Shown here: positions 17,185-26,149 of the stretch, in pieces
How positions within the stretch are numbered: the stretch's first letter is position 1
Layout of the letters: each line of letters begins with the position of its first letter
Assembly (NCBI RefSeq): GCF_001905445.1
Contig: NZ_LIVQ01000011.1
Location: forward strand, 1-64,000
DNA from: Streptomyces sp. CB00455
Lineage (GTDB): Bacteria; Actinomycetota; Actinomycetes; Streptomycetales; Streptomycetaceae
Length of the DNA: 64,000 bases
Direction of reading: 5' to 3'
Made by a program: the position numbers and the translations under genes
Notes under the pieces: model-generated
Told to the model about the DNA's origin: nothing
The model's database searches: none
What the model saw: the letters and a program-made list of their open reading frames with translations, nothing else

Positions 17185-17853
17185 TCAGGCCGGGGTCAAT
17201 CCCGGCGTCACGGATTCACCCTCGTCTTCGTCCTCGTCCTCGTCGAACCCGTCGGCCTCCTCGTCGAAGACGGAGCTGACGTCGAAGCGGTGCAGGACGT
17301 GCTCGGGATCGGTGTGCCCGAAGGGCGAGCCCAGCCACTCCCCCGGTTCCGCCATCTCCTCGGAGGCCGCGATCCACAGCGTGGAATCGCCCTCCTCCAG
17401 CCCGAACTCCTTGTAGCGGGAGGCGATCTCGTCGGGCTCGTACTCCCCGAAGAGCACGCCCAGCGCGCCGGCGGTGCCGCCGTCGTGGTCGAGCTCGGCG
17501 TCCCGGTCGTGCGCGGCGACGCGCTCGGCCTGGGCGATCAGCCTCGGCGGCTCCACCACGGCGTAGTCGCGGCGGATGAGCACGCTGAAGGCGGCGGGCT
17601 CGGCGGGGCCGGTGTACGGGGCCCCGTCCTCGGGCGCGGGGATCTCGAAGGGGGTGACCTCGTCGTAGCGGTCGTAGAGGAGTTCGTCGTACTCCTCGGC
17701 CGCGGCGGCGAGTTCGTTGAACGCGGCGTAGACGTCCGGGTCCTCGTCCCCGGTCCTGCGCTCGACCGCGGCGAGGTGGCGGTCGAGCGCGGCCTTGACC
17801 GCCTCGGCGGCGGCGCGTACCTCGGCAACAGTGGGCAGAGCGGCATCAGACAT
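17185..17853 (-). CDS. Hypothetical acidic conserved protein
   Basis: A 222-residue acidic protein starting MSDAALPTVAEVRAAAEAVK. The N-terminal half is helical (predicted by eye) and rich in Ala and Glu; the C-terminus ends in a run of Asp/Glu (FDEDEDEDEGES). No catalytic motif is recognised. The ATG at 17853 is preferred over an in-frame ATG 13 codons upstream because the upstream residues overlap the probable promoter shared with the divergent DUF5703 gene. Confidence 0.7.
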   Translation of the reverse strand: MSDAALPTVAEVRAAAEAVKAALDRHLAAVERRTGDEDPDVYAAFNELAAAAEEYDELLYDRYDEVTPFEIPAPEDGAPYTGPAEPAAFSVLIRRDYAVVEPPRLIAQAERVAAHDRDAELDHDGGTAGALGVLFGEYEPDEIASRYKEFGLEEGDSTLWIAASEEMAEPGEWLGSPFGHTDPEHVLHRFDVSSVFDEEADGFDEDEDEDEGESVTPGLTPA

Positions 17854-17900
17854 AGAGGAGACGCTATCCGTAGCGGGGCTCTGCCCGCACAATAGATGCG

Positions 17901-18089
17901 ATGCCGGAATACGAATTTGTCGACGTGTACGTGCCTCGCGGCGTTCCTCGCAAGGAGGCGACCCGCCTGCTGACCGATCACGCCGAGTACGGGAACTGGG
18001 AGCTCGACCGCCTGACCCTGCACCGGGACGGCAGCCGGCGGGTGCGTCTGCGCCGCCGGATCATCCGACAGGTCCGCGCGACCTGGTGA
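17901..18089 (+). CDS. DUF5703-type small basic protein
   Basis: A 62-residue protein starting MPEYEFVDVYVPRGVPRKEATRLLTDHAEYGNWELDR and ending in an Arg-rich tail. This matches the small DUF5703 family of actinobacteria, of unknown function. There is no clear ribosome binding site before the ATG, so translation may start from a near-leaderless transcript. It sits between a divergent hypothetical gene and the convergent chpC. Confidence 0.75.
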   Translation: MPEYEFVDVYVPRGVPRKEATRLLTDHAEYGNWELDRLTLHRDGSRRVRLRRRIIRQVRATW

Positions 18090-18090
18090 C

Positions 18091-18114
18091 GCGGGCCCCG
18101 GGGCAGGGGCCCGC
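18091..18114. terminator. Bidirectional hairpin between the DUF5703 gene and chpC
   Basis: Perfect 9-bp stem GCGGGCCCC (18091-18099) with GGGGCCCGC (18106-18114) and a GGGGCA loop, lying between the two convergent stop codons. Confidence 0.7.
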
Positions 18115-18128
18115 GCCGTGAGCGTGCG

Positions 18129-18851
18129 TCAGGCGGCGTTGCGGGCGCGCCGGTAGAGCACGGCGCCGCCGAGCAGCAGGCCGCCCGCGAGCGGGAGACC
18201 GGCGGTCAGGACGCCGTTCGAGCCGGTTGCGGCGAGCACGGGCGGCGTGGCGGGCGTACCGGGCGCCGGCGCGGGGTGCGTGACCGGAGTGACGGTGCCG
18301 GTGGCCGGGCCGGGCGTGGTCGGCTTGCCGGGGGTGTGACCGCCCGGAGTCCCCGGGTTGCCCGGCGTGCCCGGGTGGCCGGGGTGGTCCCCGCCGCCGG
18401 GGTGGCCCGGGTGGTCGTCGCACGGCTCGTCGCCGTCGCCCGGGTGTCCGGGGTTGCCCGGGTGGCCCGGGTGGTCCCCGCCGGGCGTGCCCGGGTGGTG
18501 ACCGCCGGGCGTGCCGGGGTGGCCGGGGTTGCCCGGGTGGCCGGGAGTGCCGGGGTGGCCCGGGTGACCGGGGGTGCCCGTCTGGTGCCCGCCGTGTCCC
18601 GAGACGTTGGCGCAGCGGTTGCCGAAGGCGGGATTGAGGCCTCCGACCACCGTCACGGTGTTGCCGCAGGCGTTCACCGGCACGTCAATCGGTGCCTGCA
18701 CGGTGTTCCCGGACAGCAGGCCCGGAGAGTTGGCGGCCTGTCCCGCGGCGATGGAGTCCGCGTGTGCGGCGCCCCCGCCCATGGCGAGGACACCTCCCGC
18801 GGCAGCCATGGTGATGAGGGTCTTCCTGCTGACCTGTGTCGGTCGTCGCAT
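18129..18851 (-). CDS. chpC: Long, sortase-anchored chaplin with a Gly-Pro-His repeat stalk
   Basis: A 240-residue cell-wall protein of the chaplin family, which assembles amphipathic coats on aerial hyphae and spores. In order: signal peptide (RRPTQVSRKTLITMAAAGG), one chaplin domain with two Cys (VNACGNTVTVVGGLNPAFGNRC), about 90 residues of PGHPG/PGTPG repeats (18340-18600), LAATG sortase sorting motif, membrane helix and basic tail RRARNAA. The ATG at 18851 is preferred over one 12 codons upstream because AGGGGA precedes it and it opens a proper signal peptide. As known, S. coelicolor long chaplins carry two chaplin domains; this one shows only one. Paired with chpH. Confidence 0.85.
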   Translation of the reverse strand: MRRPTQVSRKTLITMAAAGGVLAMGGGAAHADSIAAGQAANSPGLLSGNTVQAPIDVPVNACGNTVTVVGGLNPAFGNRCANVSGHGGHQTGTPGHPGHPGTPGHPGNPGHPGTPGGHHPGTPGGDHPGHPGNPGHPGDGDEPCDDHPGHPGGGDHPGHPGTPGNPGTPGGHTPGKPTTPGPATGTVTPVTHPAPAPGTPATPPVLAATGSNGVLTAGLPLAGGLLLGGAVLYRRARNAA

Positions 18852-19015
18852 CTGTACTCGTCCCCTGGTGTTGTTCGTGTCGGCCACCGCCCGACGGGGG
18901 TGGCCTGGCCATCCGGGCTCCCCCGCCCGGTACGCCGAGGCCGGGATTCCGGGCCGGAAAACCCGGCGGCCCCGGAACGCTGGAATGCGCTCCGGGGCCC
19001 AAGACTTCAGACGCG

Positions 19016-19249
19016 TCAGGCGTTGACGCAGGTGTTGCCGAAGGCCGGGTTGAGCAGGCCGACCACGTTGATCGTGTTACCGCACACGTTCACGGGAACG
19101 TGGACGGGAACCTGGACCACGTTGCCGGACAGGACACCGGGCGAGCCGATGGCCGCACCCTGGGCACCCGCGTCGGCAGCAGCCAGACCCGCACCCGCGA
19201 GAACCAGGCCACCGGTGGCAGCCGCAGCGGCGACAACCTTCTTGATCAT
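19016..19249 (-). CDS. chpH: Short chaplin ChpH
   Basis: A 77-residue secreted protein: signal peptide (MIKKVVAAAAATGGLVLAGAGLAAA) followed by one chaplin domain, GSPGVLSGNVVQVPVHVPVNVCGNTINVVGLLNPAFGNTCVNA, with the two conserved Cys. Short chaplins form amyloid-like fibrils at the cell surface. The start at 19249 has AGGAGG 7 bases upstream; upstream in-frame codons are not signal-like. It lies 164 bases upstream of chpC on the same strand, as in S. coelicolor (from memory). Confidence 0.92.
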   Translation of the reverse strand: MIKKVVAAAAATGGLVLAGAGLAAADAGAQGAAIGSPGVLSGNVVQVPVHVPVNVCGNTINVVGLLNPAFGNTCVNA

Positions 19250-19378
19250 TGTTCCTCCTAGTTGGCAATGCGGTCCCAGCCGCGGACCGCACCACCTGTA
19301 ACGAGGAGGGATCACCAGGGCTACGAGCGTATGAGCGCATTCACTCTTCCCAGTGGCATGCGCACACCTCTTCGATTC

Positions 19379-20704
19379 TCAGGCGTTGTCGATGAACCGG
19401 TCGAGGACCCGGACGCCGAACTTGAGCCCGTCCACCGGCACGCGCTCGTCCACGCCGTGGAACATCCCGGCGAAGTCCAGCTCGGGCGGCAGCTGGAGCG
19501 GTGCGAAGCCGAAGCACCGGATCCCGAGGTCGTCGAAGGACTTGGCGTCCGTACCGCCCGAGAGCATGTAGGGGACGGCCCGCGCGATGGGGTCCTCGGC
19601 CTTCAGGGCGCCCTGCATGGCGTCCACCAGCCGTCCGTCGAAGTCCGTCTCCAGGGCCTTGTCCCCGTGCACGTCCTCCCGCTTCACGCGGGGGCCGAGC
19701 ACGCGGTCGAGGTCGGCGAAGAACTCGTCCTCGTAGCCCGGCAGGAAGCGGCCGTCGACGTGGGCGGTCGCCTGACCGGGGATGACGTTGACCTTGTAGC
19801 CCGCGCCGAGCATCGTCGGGGCGGCCGAGTTGCGCAGCGTCGCGCCGACCATCTTGGCGATGCCGCCGAGCTTGGCGAGCGTGGCGTCCATGTCGTCCGG
19901 ATCCAGCGGGGTGCCGAGCGCGTCCGAGAGCTCGTCCAGGAAGCTGCGCACGGTCTTGGTCACGCGCACCGGCCACTGGTGGCGCCCGAGCCGGCCCACG
20001 GCCTCGCACAGCTCCGTGATGGCGTTGTCGTTGTTGGTCATGGAGCCGTGGCCGGCGGTGCCGTCCACCGTCAGCCGCATCCAGTGCATGCCCTTCTGCG
20101 CGGTCTCCACCAGGTAGAGGCGCAGGTTCTCGTTGACGGTGAAGGAGAAGCCGCCGACCTCGCCGATCGCCTCGGTGACGCCCTCGAAGAGGTCCGGGTG
20201 CTTGTCGACGAGGTGCCGCGCCCCGTACACGCCGCCGGCCTCCTCGTCGGCGAGGAAGGCCAGGACGATGTCGCGCGGGGGCTTGCGCCCGCTGCGCATC
20301 CGGTCGCGCACGACGGCCAGCGTCATCGCGTCCATGTCCTTCATGTCGACGGCGCCGCGGCCCCACAGGCAGCCGTCGGCGATCTCGCCCGCGAAGGGGT
20401 CGTAGGTCCAGTCGGCCGCGTTCGCCGGGACGACGTCGGTGTGCCCGTGGATCAGGAGCGCGGGCCGGGAGGGGTCCTCGCCCTCGATCCGCGCGACCGT
20501 CGAGGCGCGTCCCTTGTGGGACTCGAAGATCTGCGGCTCCAGCCCGACCTCCGCGAGCTTCTCGGCCACCCATTCCGCGGCCTTGCGCTCGCCGGGGCCC
20601 GAGTGGTCTCCGTAGTTGCTGGTGTCGATCCGGATGAGGTCCCGGCAGAGGTCGACGACCTCGTCCTCGCCGGAGACGGTCCTGCCCGCGCTCGACTCGC
20701 TCAC
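19379..20704 (-). CDS. M20-family metallopeptidase (dipeptidase/deacylase type)
   Basis: A 441-residue zinc peptidase-like enzyme of the M20/ArgE/DapE family. HGHTDVVP (about residue 80) gives the first metal His and Asp, GRGAVDMKDMD the bridging Asp, DEEAGG the catalytic Glu, and FHGVDE the last metal His. The GTG at 20704 (VSESSAGRTVSGEDEVVDL) is chosen because GGAGGAAG lies just upstream. M20 enzymes cleave dipeptides or N-acyl amino acids; the substrate is unknown. It is next to chpH and divergent from the tRNA. Confidence 0.9.
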   Translation of the reverse strand: MSESSAGRTVSGEDEVVDLCRDLIRIDTSNYGDHSGPGERKAAEWVAEKLAEVGLEPQIFESHKGRASTVARIEGEDPSRPALLIHGHTDVVPANAADWTYDPFAGEIADGCLWGRGAVDMKDMDAMTLAVVRDRMRSGRKPPRDIVLAFLADEEAGGVYGARHLVDKHPDLFEGVTEAIGEVGGFSFTVNENLRLYLVETAQKGMHWMRLTVDGTAGHGSMTNNDNAITELCEAVGRLGRHQWPVRVTKTVRSFLDELSDALGTPLDPDDMDATLAKLGGIAKMVGATLRNSAAPTMLGAGYKVNVIPGQATAHVDGRFLPGYEDEFFADLDRVLGPRVKREDVHGDKALETDFDGRLVDAMQGALKAEDPIARAVPYMLSGGTDAKSFDDLGIRCFGFAPLQLPPELDFAGMFHGVDERVPVDGLKFGVRVLDRFIDNA

Positions 20705-20873
20705 GCTGCTTCCTCCCACTGATCGGTACCGAACTTCCCCCATCCTCCCGCCCCGGGCCGCTCTCCCCAAGAGCGCTCTCCGGCCCGCAGGGGGGTGTGA
20801 TCGGGGGCCCCGGAATGTTTGGTAATGTTTTCCCAGTCGGAACGGCCCGCGAGGGACGCGAGACAGACACCTT

Positions 20874-20961
20874 GTCCGGGTGGCGGAATGGCAGACGCGC
20901 TAGCTTGAGGTGCTAGTGCCCTTTATCGGGCGTGGGGGTTCAAGTCCCCCCTCGGACACCA
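20874..20961 (+). tRNA. tRNA-Leu (anticodon GAG)
   Basis: An 88-base class II tRNA with encoded CCA. Acceptor arms are GTCCGGG (20874-20880) and CTCGGAC (20951-20957). The anticodon stem CTAGC/GCTAG encloses the loop TTGAGGT, anticodon GAG, reading CUC and CUU. The long variable arm GTGCCCTTTATCGGGC and the T-loop GGTTCAAGTCC are present. It is followed by a strong terminator. Confidence 0.95.
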
Positions 20962-20970
20962 GAGCAGTAC

Positions 20971-21004
20971 GAAGAAGGACCCCGCTCCGGCGGGGTCCTT
21001 CTTC
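20971..21004 (+). terminator. Strong Rho-independent terminator after tRNA-Leu
   Basis: A perfect 14-bp stem (arms 20971-20984 and 20991-21004) with a CTCCGG loop, ending in T-rich sequence (CTTCTTTG). It starts 10 bases after the tRNA. Confidence 0.9.
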
Positions 21005-21074
21005 TTTGTACCGGGCGCGCGGGCGCAGGGAGCGGCCGCGGGGCCCCTGCCAGGGGTCCCGCGGCCGGAGGGGG

Positions 21075-22514
21075 TCAGTCGCGGGCGGCGGCGAGCGCCG
21101 CGACGCGGCGGCGGACCAGGAACCAGCCGCCCACCAGGGCCGCGCCGATGACCGGGACGAAGAGGACCGTGGTGCGGCCCACGCCGCCGTCGCACCACAT
21201 CAGGACCAGGACCGTGCCGAGGAAGGCGAGGGTCACCAGCTGGGTGTAAGGGGCCCAGGGCAGGCGGTAGGCGGGGCGTTCGACCCGGCCCTGCTTCGCG
21301 CGGCGCCAGAAGTGCAGCGAACAGAGCATGACCATGGCCCAGGTGCCGAGGATGCCCAGCGAGGCGAAGTTCAGGACGATCTCGAAGGCCTCCTCCGCCA
21401 TGAAGTAGTTCAGGCCGACACCCGCGATGCCGAAGGCGGCGGTGAACAGGACGCCGCCGTAGGGGACCTTGCCCCGGTTCATGACGCCGGTGAACTTCGG
21501 CGCGGAGCCGGCGAGGGACATCGAGCGCAGGATGCGGCCGGTGGAGTAGAGGCCGGAGTTGAGGCTGGAGAGGGCCGCGGTCAGCACGACCAGGTTCATG
21601 ACGCCGGCCGCGCCGGGGACGCCGAGCTTGTCGAAGACCGTGACGAAGGGGCTCTGGTCGGCGGAGTACTCGGTGTACGGGAGCAGCAAGGCGAGCAGGA
21701 CGACGGATCCGACGTAGAAGACGCCCACGCGCCACATGATCGAGTTGATCGCCTTCGGCATGATCTTCTCGGGGTTCTCGGTCTCGCCGGCGGCGACGCC
21801 GCACAGCTCGACCGAGGCGTACGCGAAGACGACGCCCTGGATCACCAGGAGCATGGGCAGGACGCCGGCGGGGAAGAGGCCGCCGTTGTCGGTGACGGAG
21901 GCGAAGCCCGGTGTGTGGCCGCCGATCTCGTGGCTGGTGGCCACGAGCCAGATGCCGACGATCAGGAAGACGACCAGGGCGGCGACCTTGACCAGCGAGA
22001 ACCAGAACTCCATCTCTCCGAAGTACTTCACGGAGATCAGGTTCGCGGTGAGGACGACGGCGAGGGCGATGAAGGCGAGGACCCACTGGGGCACATCGGT
22101 GAACAGCGACCAGAAGTGCGCGTAGGTCGCGGCTGCCGTGATGTCGGCGACGGTGGTCGTGGACCAGTTCAGGAAGTAGAGCCAGCCGGCCGTGTAGGCG
22201 CCCTTCTCCCCCATGAACTCGCGCGCGTAGGAGACGAAGGCTCCGGAGGAGGGCCGGTAGAGCACGAGCTCACCGAGGGCCCTGACGACGAAGAAGGCGA
22301 AGACGCCGCACACCGCGTAGGCGATCGCGAGGGAGGGGCCGGCGCCGGCGAGGCGGCCGCCCGCGCCGAGGAACAGGCCGGTGCCTATCGCCCCGCCGAT
22401 CGCGATCATGTTGATGTGGCGGGACTTGAGGTCCTTGCTGTAGCCCTCGTCACCGGCGTCGACATGGCGGGAAGACGCCGGGGCGGGGGCCTCGGTCAAG
22501 GTGCGGTCACTCAT
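21075..22514 (-). CDS. APC-family amino-acid permease (asparagine/aromatic type)
   Basis: A 479-residue permease with about 12 membrane segments. The N-terminal IAIGGAIGTGLFLGAG and SAGALGELVLYRPSSGAFVSYARE-like region are typical of the amino-acid transporter subfamily containing AnsP, GabP and AroP. The closest resemblance by eye is to L-asparagine permease, but substrate cannot be assigned. The ATG at 22514 starts MSDRTLTEAPAPASS and precedes the first membrane helix; the frame stays open far upstream but that is antisense to another gene. Confidence 0.88.
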   Translation of the reverse strand: MSDRTLTEAPAPASSRHVDAGDEGYSKDLKSRHINMIAIGGAIGTGLFLGAGGRLAGAGPSLAIAYAVCGVFAFFVVRALGELVLYRPSSGAFVSYAREFMGEKGAYTAGWLYFLNWSTTTVADITAAATYAHFWSLFTDVPQWVLAFIALAVVLTANLISVKYFGEMEFWFSLVKVAALVVFLIVGIWLVATSHEIGGHTPGFASVTDNGGLFPAGVLPMLLVIQGVVFAYASVELCGVAAGETENPEKIMPKAINSIMWRVGVFYVGSVVLLALLLPYTEYSADQSPFVTVFDKLGVPGAAGVMNLVVLTAALSSLNSGLYSTGRILRSMSLAGSAPKFTGVMNRGKVPYGGVLFTAAFGIAGVGLNYFMAEEAFEIVLNFASLGILGTWAMVMLCSLHFWRRAKQGRVERPAYRLPWAPYTQLVTLAFLGTVLVLMWCDGGVGRTTVLFVPVIGAALVGGWFLVRRRVAALAAARD

Positions 22515-22662
22515 GTATGACTTCGCCTTCGTGGGTGGGACAGGCAGGTCGGAGTGGCGCGGGGGGGGCTGGGTGATGTCCCCCGCGGCACGTCCGAACG
22601 GTTTGGTCGCCCCAGGAGACCATGGGGTTCCGCTACCCGCCAAAATCGCCCCTACGCGCGAG

Positions 22663-22702
22663 GAAGCCCCCGACGACCTTGGAAAGCGTCGTCGGGGGCT
22701 TC
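22663..22702 (-). terminator. Terminator between the two permease genes
   Basis: A perfect 15-bp stem (GAAGCCCCCGACGAC at 22663-22677 with its complement at 22688-22702) and a 10-base loop. It lies 40 bases beyond the stop of the rightward-neighbour permease, which is transcribed leftward, and would separate its transcript from the next permease. Confidence 0.8.
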
Positions 22703-22741
22703 TCAGGGGCTGGAAAACGAGGTCAGGCGCCGGTGTAGACG

Positions 22742-24286
22742 TCAGGCGCCGATGTCGGCGTCGGCCGCCTGGTCGAGGCGGAAGGCTTCGTTGCCGAGGC
22801 CGATGCGGGCGTGGACCTCGGGGCGGCGGCTGCGCAGCACGGCCCCGTAGGCCAGACCGACGGCCACGGCGGCGCCGATGATGCCCGGCAGCACCCAGCT
22901 GAGCGCGGAGCCCTTCTCGGCGCCGACCAGGACGCCGAAGTCCTTGACGGTGTAGACGGCGATGGCGAGCAGGGCGAGACCGGCGGCGCCGGCCGCGACG
23001 AGCCGCCAGACCTGGGCGCCGGCGGTGCCGCGGCGGACGAAGAAGGCGATGACCGCGAAGGAGGCCGCGGCCATGAGCAGGGTCACGCCCAGCGCGCCGA
23101 CGCTGCCCATCCAGGTGAACAGGTGCAGCACGGGGGCGGTCGGGTCGCCGGCCGGCAGGTCGTCGGTGGCGGCGAAGGCGATCACGACGACGGCGGCGAT
23201 GACGGTCTGCAGGAGCGAGCCGGTGCCGGGGGCGCCGGTGCCGGCGTTGGTGCGGCCGAAGGCGGCCGGGAGCAGGCCCTCGCGGCCCATGGCGAAGGCG
23301 TAGCGGGCGACCACGTTGTGGAAGCTGAGCATGGCGGCGAACATGCCGGTCACGAAGAGGACGTGCAGGACGTCGGTGAAGGTCGTGCCCAGGCGGTCCC
23401 CGGTGAGCTGGAAGAGCAGGCCGGGGCCGGCTTCGGCGGAGGTCCTGACGACCTCGGAGGGGCCGGTGGCGACGGTCAGGGCCCAGGCGCTGAGCGCGAA
23501 GAAGAGGGCGACGAAGCCGACGGCGAGGAACATCACCCGGGAGACGACGATGTGCGGCTTGCTGGTCTCCTCGGCGTACACCGGGGACTGTTCGAAGCCC
23601 ACGAAGGCGGCGATGCAGAAGCACAGGGCGGTGCCGAGGCCCGGGCCGCTGAGGGTCGCGGGGTCGAAGGCGTGCAGCGAGAGCCCTTCGGCGCCGGGCT
23701 TGCCGAGGGCGGCGAGGTCGAAGACGACGACGAGCGCGCACTCGATGAGCAGGAGTACGCCGAGGACCTTGGCATTGAGGTCGATCTTGAGCCAGCCGAG
23801 GGCGCCGGTGGCGGCGACGGCCAGCAGGGCCGGGATCCACCAGGCCACTTCGGTGTCCAGGTAGGTGGCGAAGAGGCCGGATATCTCGAAGCCGAGGATG
23901 CCGTAGACGCCGACCTGCATGGCGCTGTACGCGACGAGGGCGACGAGCGAGGCACCGGCTCCGGCGGTGGGGCCGAGGCCGCGGGCGATGTAGGCGTAGA
24001 AGGCGCCGGCGTTGTGGACGTGCCGGCTCATCTCGGCGTAGCCGATGCTGAAGAGCGCGAGGACGATGCCGAGGATGACGAAGAGCAGGGGCTGCCCGAC
24101 GATGCCCATGACACCGAAGGTGGTGGGCATCACACCGGCGACCACCATGAGGGGCGCGCTGGCGGCGAGTACGGAGAGCAGCAGGCCGGCGGTGCCGAGG
24201 CGGTCGGCGCGCAGGGCGCGGTCCTGGCCCTTGTACGTGCGGATCTCGGCCGTGTCCTGGAGCGTGGTGGATCTGCCCGTCGGCAT
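22742..24286 (-). CDS. APC-superfamily amino-acid/polyamine permease
   Basis: A 514-residue membrane protein with about 12-14 hydrophobic segments. It opens with a hydrophilic stretch (MPTGRSTTLQDTAEIRTYKGQ) and then LLSVLAASAPLMVVAGVMP, and AGAFYAYIARGLG is a conserved APC motif. FVGFEQSPVYAEETSKP fits the helix 6 region. It resembles the actinobacterial putrescine/amino-acid permease group; the substrate is unknown. It is separated from the other permease by a terminator and probably follows the hypothetical gene at 24372. Confidence 0.87.
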   Translation of the reverse strand: MPTGRSTTLQDTAEIRTYKGQDRALRADRLGTAGLLLSVLAASAPLMVVAGVMPTTFGVMGIVGQPLLFVILGIVLALFSIGYAEMSRHVHNAGAFYAYIARGLGPTAGAGASLVALVAYSAMQVGVYGILGFEISGLFATYLDTEVAWWIPALLAVAATGALGWLKIDLNAKVLGVLLLIECALVVVFDLAALGKPGAEGLSLHAFDPATLSGPGLGTALCFCIAAFVGFEQSPVYAEETSKPHIVVSRVMFLAVGFVALFFALSAWALTVATGPSEVVRTSAEAGPGLLFQLTGDRLGTTFTDVLHVLFVTGMFAAMLSFHNVVARYAFAMGREGLLPAAFGRTNAGTGAPGTGSLLQTVIAAVVVIAFAATDDLPAGDPTAPVLHLFTWMGSVGALGVTLLMAAASFAVIAFFVRRGTAGAQVWRLVAAGAAGLALLAIAVYTVKDFGVLVGAEKGSALSWVLPGIIGAAVAVGLAYGAVLRSRRPEVHARIGLGNEAFRLDQAADADIGA

Positions 24287-24371
24287 GGCGGCGTCCTTTC
24301 GGGGTGCGGGTCCGGGGGTGAGGGTCCGGGGCGGGTCGGGAACGCGGGGCGGGGGTGCGGTCCGGGGCGGG

Positions 24372-25319
24372 TCAGGCGGTTCCGAGGGCGGCGCTGCGGG
24401 CCGCGAGGAAAGCCTTGTGCGGGTCGAGGTCCGGGTAGGACCAGGGAGCGGGCGTGGCGTGGCTCCCGATGCGGTGGAAGAGGGCCGCGGCCTCGGCGGG
24501 GCGGCCCTCGCAGAGCTTGGCGTGGGCGAGGAAGTTGAGGTCGACCCGGTTGCGGGGGTGGTCCTCGCGTTCCCACTCCAGCCACCAGTCGAAGGCGGAG
24601 CGCAGCACCTGCCGGGCGCGGCGGCCCGACCAGTGGGCCGCGGCGCCGTGGGGGCTGTGCCCGTGCGTGGCGGCGAGCACCCGGTACCGCTCGGCGTGCG
24701 CGATGACGGGGAGTACGGCGAGCGGGGAGTCGGCCGGGGACTCCTCGGCGGCCCAGGCCGCGAAGTCGTAGACCTCGTGGAGGGGGTCCTGGCCGGAGGC
24801 GGGGGTGCGCTCGGCCAGTCTGGCCACCATCAGGTGGTGGGCGTGATGGTGCTCGCGGTGGCGGGCGCGGACCTGGTCGAAGGTGCGGCTGAACTCCTCC
24901 TCGGTGCCGAAGGCGCGGGAGAGCAGGAGCAGGCCGAGCCAGGGGGTGGGATCGGCGGGGAGCAGGGCGGCGGCCCGGCGGCAGGCTTCCTCGGCCGCGG
25001 CCGGGGTGCCCTTGCGGCGCAGGGCGGTGAAGACGGCGGCGCAGGCGAGCAGGGTGGCGGCGTCGGCGCTCCCGGGTTCGGCGAGCAGCCATTCGCCGGC
25101 CCAGGCGGAGGCCGCCGGGGTCTCGGCGAGGACGACGACCCGGTGACCCCGGCGGTCCCAGTCGTCACCGGTACCGACGAGGAGGGAGCGGGCCCGGGTC
25201 CAGCGGCCCTGGGTGAACTGGGTCCGGACCTCGACGAGTTCGGCGTCGCAGAGGGCCGAGTCGAAGAGCTGGGCGTCCCGCTTGCGGGCACGGCCGAGAG
25301 GCGGCGGAGGCGGGGACAT
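24372..25319 (-). CDS. Hypothetical helical (TPR-like) protein
   Basis: A 315-residue cytosolic protein starting MSPPPPPLGRARKRDAQLFDSALCDAELVEVRTQFTQG. It is Ala/Arg/Glu-rich and alpha-helical in appearance, with spaced Ala-Trp-Leu patterns like tetratricopeptide helices (WLGLLLLSRAFGTEEEF, AEAAALFHRIGSHATP). I see no catalytic motif. It is 85 bases upstream of the permease on the same strand and could be co-transcribed with it. Confidence 0.75.
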   Translation of the reverse strand: MSPPPPPLGRARKRDAQLFDSALCDAELVEVRTQFTQGRWTRARSLLVGTGDDWDRRGHRVVVLAETPAASAWAGEWLLAEPGSADAATLLACAAVFTALRRKGTPAAAEEACRRAAALLPADPTPWLGLLLLSRAFGTEEEFSRTFDQVRARHREHHHAHHLMVARLAERTPASGQDPLHEVYDFAAWAAEESPADSPLAVLPVIAHAERYRVLAATHGHSPHGAAAHWSGRRARQVLRSAFDWWLEWEREDHPRNRVDLNFLAHAKLCEGRPAEAAALFHRIGSHATPAPWSYPDLDPHKAFLAARSAALGTA

Positions 25320-25927
25320 CCGCGGTTTTCCCTCCAGGACGCGGGCGGACGAGGGCGGTCGGTGGCCTGATCACGCGCATGGTGCACGCGGGTCGAGCGG
25401 CCGGGGGCCGGGCGATCAAGCCGGTGAGCGAGCTGATGATCACGCACAGCAAACCGGTACGCACAGCTCCGAGTCAAGGTCCGGTCCACTGCGTGGCGGG
25501 TTTCAACTGCTGCTCGTCGTAGCCGAGTTGGGCCGGATGCCCCGGTTCGGGGGGCACTGCCGCCACCGCCGCCGGGGGAGGCGATGACGCACTGCGAGGA
25601 CCTCCCGCACGCTCCGTGGGCCTTCCGGGACCGCTGCGCGACAGGTGGTGGCGGCGGCGCCCGGCGGCACGGGGACGAGCACCACCCGGCCGGTCGCGGC
25701 GTACGGGGCCGGGGGCCGTCGACGGGCCGCGCCCCTCGCGGCGTGCGGCGGACGAAGGAGAGAGGTACGCGTCGGTGGCCGAATGGCACGCCTCGCACGG
25801 ACGTTTCCGCCAGCGCTGCGACATGCGCGCGCCCTGCCCGCTCCCGGGCCGGAGCGGACGCGGCCGCGGGTGCGAGTGCGGGTGCGGGTGCGGTCCTCGG
25901 TGCGGGTGCGGGCCTGGGTGCGGGTGC

Positions 25928-26044
25928 GGGTACGAGCGCCGAGAGGGCACGGGTCCGAGTCCGGGCGCCGACGCGGGTGCGGGCCCGGGTGCGGGTGTGG
26001 GTACGAGCGCCGAGAGGGCACGGGCCCGGGTCCGGGCGCCGACG
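25928..26044. repeat. Two 46-bp direct repeats
   Basis: Copies at 25928-25973 and 25999-26044 agree at 44 of 46 positions, with core GTACGAGCGCCGAGAGGG. The period is 71 bases, not a multiple of three, which argues against these being repeats of a protein domain. GGGTGC-type short repeats fill the surroundings. Confidence 0.8.
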
Positions 26045-26149
26045 GGGATGCCCACGCGGGCACGAGCCCCCGGCGCCCACGCGGACGCGGTCGGGGCCCC
26101 GGCGCCCACGCGGACGCAGGCGGGGGTCCGGCACCTACGCCGACGCGGG

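Noticed and set aside
18340..18600. Regularly spaced short repeats resembling a CRISPR array.
   Set aside because: They are in-frame codons for PGHPG-type repeats of the chaplin stalk, with no uniform repeat/spacer layout and no cas genes.
21075..23840. A very long leftward reading frame spanning both permeases.
   Set aside because: Only 21075-22514 is protein-like (membrane permease); the rest is antisense-frame noise over the other permease gene.
24287..24371. A possible small gene between the permease and hypothetical gene.
   Set aside because: The spacer is 85 bases of GC-rich repeats with no start and no ribosome binding site.
25474..25824. A 116-codon leftward frame starting MSQRWRKRPCEACHS.
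   Set aside because: Protein-like end but no ribosome binding site and no recognised relatives; kept only as a note within the gene-poor region.
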